From contig CAVUJG010000007.1 in NCBI GenBank assembly GCA_963741755.1, forward strand, positions 228,655 to 292,654: a DNA stretch of 64,000 bases. Direction: 5' to 3'. The notes under the pieces were generated by a model that was not told where the DNA came from, did no database searches, and saw only the letters and a list, made by a program, of their open reading frames with translations. The position numbers were made by a program, and so were the translations under genes. Of the stretch, positions 61,076 through 64,000 are shown one piece after another; within the stretch, counting starts at the first letter, position 1, and each line of letters opens with the position of its first letter. Source of the stretch: Sva-07 sp963741755. Lineage in GTDB: Bacteria > Actinomycetota > Acidimicrobiia > Acidimicrobiales > Ilumatobacteraceae.

Positions 61076-63804
61076 GCGCGAAGCAGATACGTCCGAGCGC
61101 GTGCAACATCGTCGTCACCAGCGACCTTGCCAGCGCGGCGGTAGGCCTCGAGCGCAGCGTCGAGCAGGCCAGCCTGCTCCCTGGCATCACCCAACGCAAG
61201 GAGCAGGCGTCGAAAGTCATCGTCATCGACGTCGAGATGCCGAGCGACCTCGATTGCTCGCTCGTAGTGGATGACCGCCTCGGATCGGGCGTGTGCTCTA
61301 TCGGCTCGTTCCGCGGCCGCGCACGCGTAGCGGTAGGCGCGTTCGTGGTCCTCGGAGTGCGAGAAGTGCAGAGACAGCATCGCGACCTCGGCGTCGTCTC
61401 CCGATGACAATGTCTCGAACGCCTCGCCGGCAGCCAGGTGCAGTCGAGCCCGTGCTCGGTAGGCCAAGCTGTCGTACACGACGTCACAAACCAGGCCGTT
61501 CCTGAAGCGGTAGCGGAAGGGTCCGTCCGCCTCGAGGAACTTGCTGAGCTGCGCAACGGTCGCCTCGTCGAGTTCGAGCCCTTCGCGGCGGAGCAGCTCG
61601 TCAACGACGACGCGCCGGAAACTACGGCCGAGCACGGAGGCGTACGACAGCATGCGCTTCGAGAGCGGATCCAGAGCATCGACCTGGGCGACCAGAGTGC
61701 CCTGCAACGACTCGGGAACGGCATCGAACGAGCCCAGCTCTTGCGCCGCAGCGATGAGCTCGCCGACGAACAGCGGGCTGCCGTTGGCACGAGTGACGAC
61801 GAGGTCGATCTCATGTGGTCTCAAAGGAGCAGATTCAGTTGCGCTGATGGCAAGTTGCCGCACAAGGTCGTCTGAGAGCGGCTCGATCGGTATGTGCTCG
61901 CCCAATGCTGTCGCAAACCCGCCTTCCTCGTCACGCCGTAGCGAAATCAGTAACCACGGATGCGCCTGGGCGGCCGATGCAATCCGGCCAAGCAGATGAG
62001 TCGACGCGTCGTCGGCCCATTGCATGTCCTCGGCGAGGAAGACGAGCGGCTCGTCGTGGACGGCAGCGATCAGTTCCAGCACGACGTCGGCGGTGCGGTC
62101 GGCTCGAAACTGCGCGCTGATGGAATCCGACTCCACAGTTGACGCAAGAGCCAGCTGCAATGCGTCACCGAGGAGGGGAAGGAACGGCTCCAGGTGCGGC
62201 ACCGCCGTCGTCACCACGCTCCTCAGCTGTTCTCCAAGTACTGCGGCATCCGTACCGGAGAGCCCGAACAGCGCTCGCAGGGGGTCACGCACCACCCGGT
62301 AGCTGTTGCTGGCGCCGTACGGCTCGGCGTGCATGTCGACGATACGTGGATGATCCGAGCCCAGCGCTTCCTTCACGAGTCGCGTCTTGCCCAGTCCGGC
62401 AGCGCCGATCAGCGTCACGACCCCACCGTGGCCGTTGACCACCGCCTCGATCCGATCCCGTACGGCCGCAAGTTCGGCCTCCCGGCCGTGGAACTGGAGA
62501 CCGTGGCCGTCGGTGGACTCCTTCGGGCCCAGTTCGTCGCCGACCCGGTACACCACCTGCGGCAGTGCCTTGCCCTTGAACGTGAACGGCCCTTCAGGCT
62601 CGGTGTCGTAGCGGACACGAGCCGACTCCAGTACGGCCGGATGCACGTGGATTGCGCCGGGCGGAGCAGTCACCATGATCCGTGCTGCGGTGTTGACCGT
62701 GTCGCCCATGATCGAGAACACCGCCTGGTCGGGGGCTCCGAGTTCACCGGCGAACACATGGCCGCGATGGATGCCGACATGAAGCGGAAGTGGCGGGTTT
62801 GCGTCGATGATGGAGCGAGCCGCCCGGAGCATCCGGCCCTCGTCGTCCTCGCTCGTGAGCGGAACGCCTGAGCTGCAGAACAACTTGCCGCCATTCGCGT
62901 CGACGTCGACGTACAGCAACGCAATGTCCTCGACCTCGAAGGCGGCCTGCGCGATGTTCAACGTCTCGTGTAGCGCACTGGCCAGACCGTCGGGGCCATC
63001 GGACTCCAGGCGTTGGTCAGTGCCCTTGAACTTGAAGAAGCCCATCGTGGCGACGCGGTGCACCGGGTCGGGAGCACCGTGCTCGAGCACCGATGCGATG
63101 ATCGGCGGCGTCACCAGCCGAGCGGCCTCCGCGTCGGTTGCTCGCGACGGCGGAGGTGGAACCCTGTCGACAGCGCCCTTGCGCCACGTGACCATCAGTT
63201 CGCCGTCGTCGCGTGGTTTGGTGCTTCCCCGTCCGAGCAGCGCAGCCATCGCCTCGCTGACGACGATCTGGCCGGCCTCGGCGGCCGACTCGGAGTTCAT
63301 CGCCACCGTAGTGTCGGGACCGCCGACCACGAGCTGGCGGTACCGGTCGCCCACGAGGAAGAGGTGGAACGCACCGGAGTGCGCACCGATGGAGATCTTG
63401 AGCTTCAGCTTTCCGACGGACGTTGGGATCTCACTCGCCCGACGGAGGTCCTGTCGCATCTCCACCGCCGCCGATGCTGCCTGGCGGGCGTGATCGGGCC
63501 CGGTGAAGAGCACGAGCAGTGCGTCGCCGCCGAACTTCAGCAACTGCCCACCACGGTTCGCCGTGATGTCCAGCATCCCGGCGAACACCCGGCTGAGCGT
63601 CTCGACGAGCTCCTCGGTACCGATGCGACCACGGGTGGCCAGCTTCTCGGACAACGCGGTGAAACCGGAGATGTCGGCGAACACCATCGTGCCCTCGACC
63701 ACACGCCAACGGCGATCGGGTTCGTCGGTGACCCAATCGAGCACGATCCGCGGCACCAGGCGATCCAGCCGGTCCGTGTGCGTGATGTTCGTGCTCGACG
63801 TCAT
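60706..63804 (-). CDS. Class III adenylate/guanylate cyclase with ATPase domain (N-terminal part, frameshifted)
   Basis: From ATG 63804 (MTSSTNITHT) the protein has a first cyclase domain with metal Asp D44 in VFADISGFTAL and D94 in FGGDALLVLF; a second cyclase-like domain (about residues 290-400) with the transition-state pair N371 and R375 in GDTVNTAARIM; then a P-loop ATPase (GAAGLGKTR, ~466-475; WADDAS Walker B-like). The two cyclase halves complement each other as C1 and C2 do in mammalian adenylyl cyclase. A one-base loss at ~61071 moves the TPR part to another frame; the rest of this frame to 60706 is nonsense. The full protein would be about 1,270 residues. Substrate (ATP or GTP) is unknown. 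Confidence 0.88.
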   Translation of the reverse strand: MTSSTNITHTDRLDRLVPRIVLDWVTDEPDRRWRVVEGTMVFADISGFTALSEKLATRGRIGTEELVETLSRVFAGMLDITANRGGQLLKFGGDALLVLFTGPDHARQAASAAVEMRQDLRRASEIPTSVGKLKLKISIGAHSGAFHLFLVGDRYRQLVVGGPDTTVAMNSESAAEAGQIVVSEAMAALLGRGSTKPRDDGELMVTWRKGAVDRVPPPPSRATDAEAARLVTPPIIASVLEHGAPDPVHRVATMGFFKFKGTDQRLESDGPDGLASALHETLNIAQAAFEVEDIALLYVDVDANGGKLFCSSGVPLTSEDDEGRMLRAARSIIDANPPLPLHVGIHRGHVFAGELGAPDQAVFSIMGDTVNTAARIMVTAPPGAIHVHPAVLESARVRYDTEPEGPFTFKGKALPQVVYRVGDELGPKESTDGHGLQFHGREAELAAVRDRIEAVVNGHGGVVTLIGAAGLGKTRLVKEALGSDHPRIVDMHAEPYGASNSYRVVRDPLRALFGLSGTDAAVLGEQLRSVVTTAVPHLEPFLPLLGDALQLALASTVESDSISAQFRADRTADVVLELIAAVHDEPLVFLAEDMQWADDASTHLLGRIASAAQAHPWLLISLRRDEEGGFATALGEHIPIEPLSDDLVRQLAISATESAPLRPHEIDLVVTRANGSPLFVGELIAAAQELGSFDAVPESLQGTLVAQVDALDPLSKRMLSYASVLGRSFRRVVVDELLRREGLELDEATVAQLSKFLEADGPFRYRFRNGLVCDVVYDSLAYRARARLHLAAGEAFETLSSGDDAEVAMLSLHFSHSEDHERAYRYACAAAERADRAHARSEAVIHYERAIEVARHLDVDDDDFRRLLLALGDAREQAGLLDAALEAYRRAGKVAGDDDVARARTYLLRAWSEKAWAPTPARSARRPAAARSLPPQDRAAMPYGPNCSHMPRRFGPANPGTNRPDESGWRPPNSPRRAASRRRSPRHTTHCWLLRSNWDETSRQRSMRAARTSSTRRSATSSNRQLPRTTSA

Positions 63805-63942
63805 CGTGTCTTTCGGCGTTCGCTTGGCCAGTGCCCGCTGTGGACCTCGGCTCGAATCGCCTTTGGTCCACGCCGGAGACAACAGATCGTACTGCCCGCA
63901 CCTACTCCTGGTTCGCGGAATCCGAGACGACCGGCGTTTCGC

Positions 63943-64000
63943 GATGGCCACAGTCGCGCCGCAGCACGATCGATTGTTCGCCGCGAAGTACGACGCCGCT
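63943..64000 (+). CDS. Possible start of a gene running off the window
   Basis: ATG 63943 opens MATVAPQHDRLFAAKYDAA and stays open to the last base. Only 19 residues are visible, so identity and even coding status are uncertain. It is divergent from the cyclase gene, with 138 bp between the two starts and no other clear element. Confidence 0.3.

Overview
The window is a 64 kb piece of a high-GC actinobacterial chromosome. Frequent GTG starts, stop/start overlaps and very short gaps are seen throughout. A TIGR03083-type (mycothiol-transferase-like) protein, a CPxxH DsbA-type protein, a WS/DGAT acyltransferase, a HisN-type phosphatase, and marker families such as SurE, TesB and HrpA point to Actinomycetota. 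I would guess a marine Acidimicrobiia (Ilumatobacter-like) genome, but that is an inference from style and was not checked. No tRNA, rRNA, insertion sequence, prophage or CRISPR-Cas locus was recognised.

Layout. 1-9221: housekeeping and metabolic genes (enoyl-CoA hydratase end, histidinol-phosphatase-like enzyme, Cys/Met PLP enzyme, NfuA-type Fe-S carrier, CDF and EamA transporters, Rieske oxygenase, SurE). 9373-20154: a cell-surface block, with a ~2,890-residue LPATG-anchored protein carrying twelve SdrD-B-like repeats (frameshifted), a membrane-anchored extracytoplasmic protein, and a divergent SnoaL-like gene. 20171-34935: mixed metabolism (DUF3179 lipoprotein, MsrB, MBL hydrolase, enoyl-CoA hydratase, M20 peptidase, HrpA helicase, MFS exporter, chagasin-like lipoprotein, serine beta-lactamase-like hydrolase, NagA). 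35011-43461: WS/DGAT, DoxX, a TetR plus heterodimeric ABC exporter operon with a clear operator, a secreted SGNH hydrolase and TesB. 43502-51764: a Crp/Fnr regulator divergent from an internally duplicated unknown protein, DsbA-like protein, amidase, P450, HAD protein and envelope proteins. 51832-57285: an IPNS-like dioxygenase, PIG-L deacetylase, DegT aminotransferase, Fe-ADH_2 dehydrogenase and Gfo/Idh oxidoreductase, possibly a small amino-sugar or aminocyclitol locus. 57938-63804: a secreted fibronectin-III protein convergent with a two-domain class III cyclase/ATPase/TPR signalling protein.

Two things stand out beyond the gene list. First, intergenic DNA is dotted with several families of short palindromes: 36/37-mers with ends RTGARC...GYTCAY, some in 61-bp tandem units that imitate a CRISPR; 33-mers GATTACATC...GATGTAATC; 29-mers GGTTCCC...GGGAACC; 50-mers GTTTGCG...CGCAAAC; and an 81-bp direct repeat. 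One 37-mer pair differs by four compensatory changes between its arms. Second, six otherwise well-conserved genes carry eight apparent reading-frame breaks, several explicable by loss of one base in a short G or C run. That density is more easily explained by sequencing or assembly error than by gene decay, so the pseudogene calls here should be treated as provisional.
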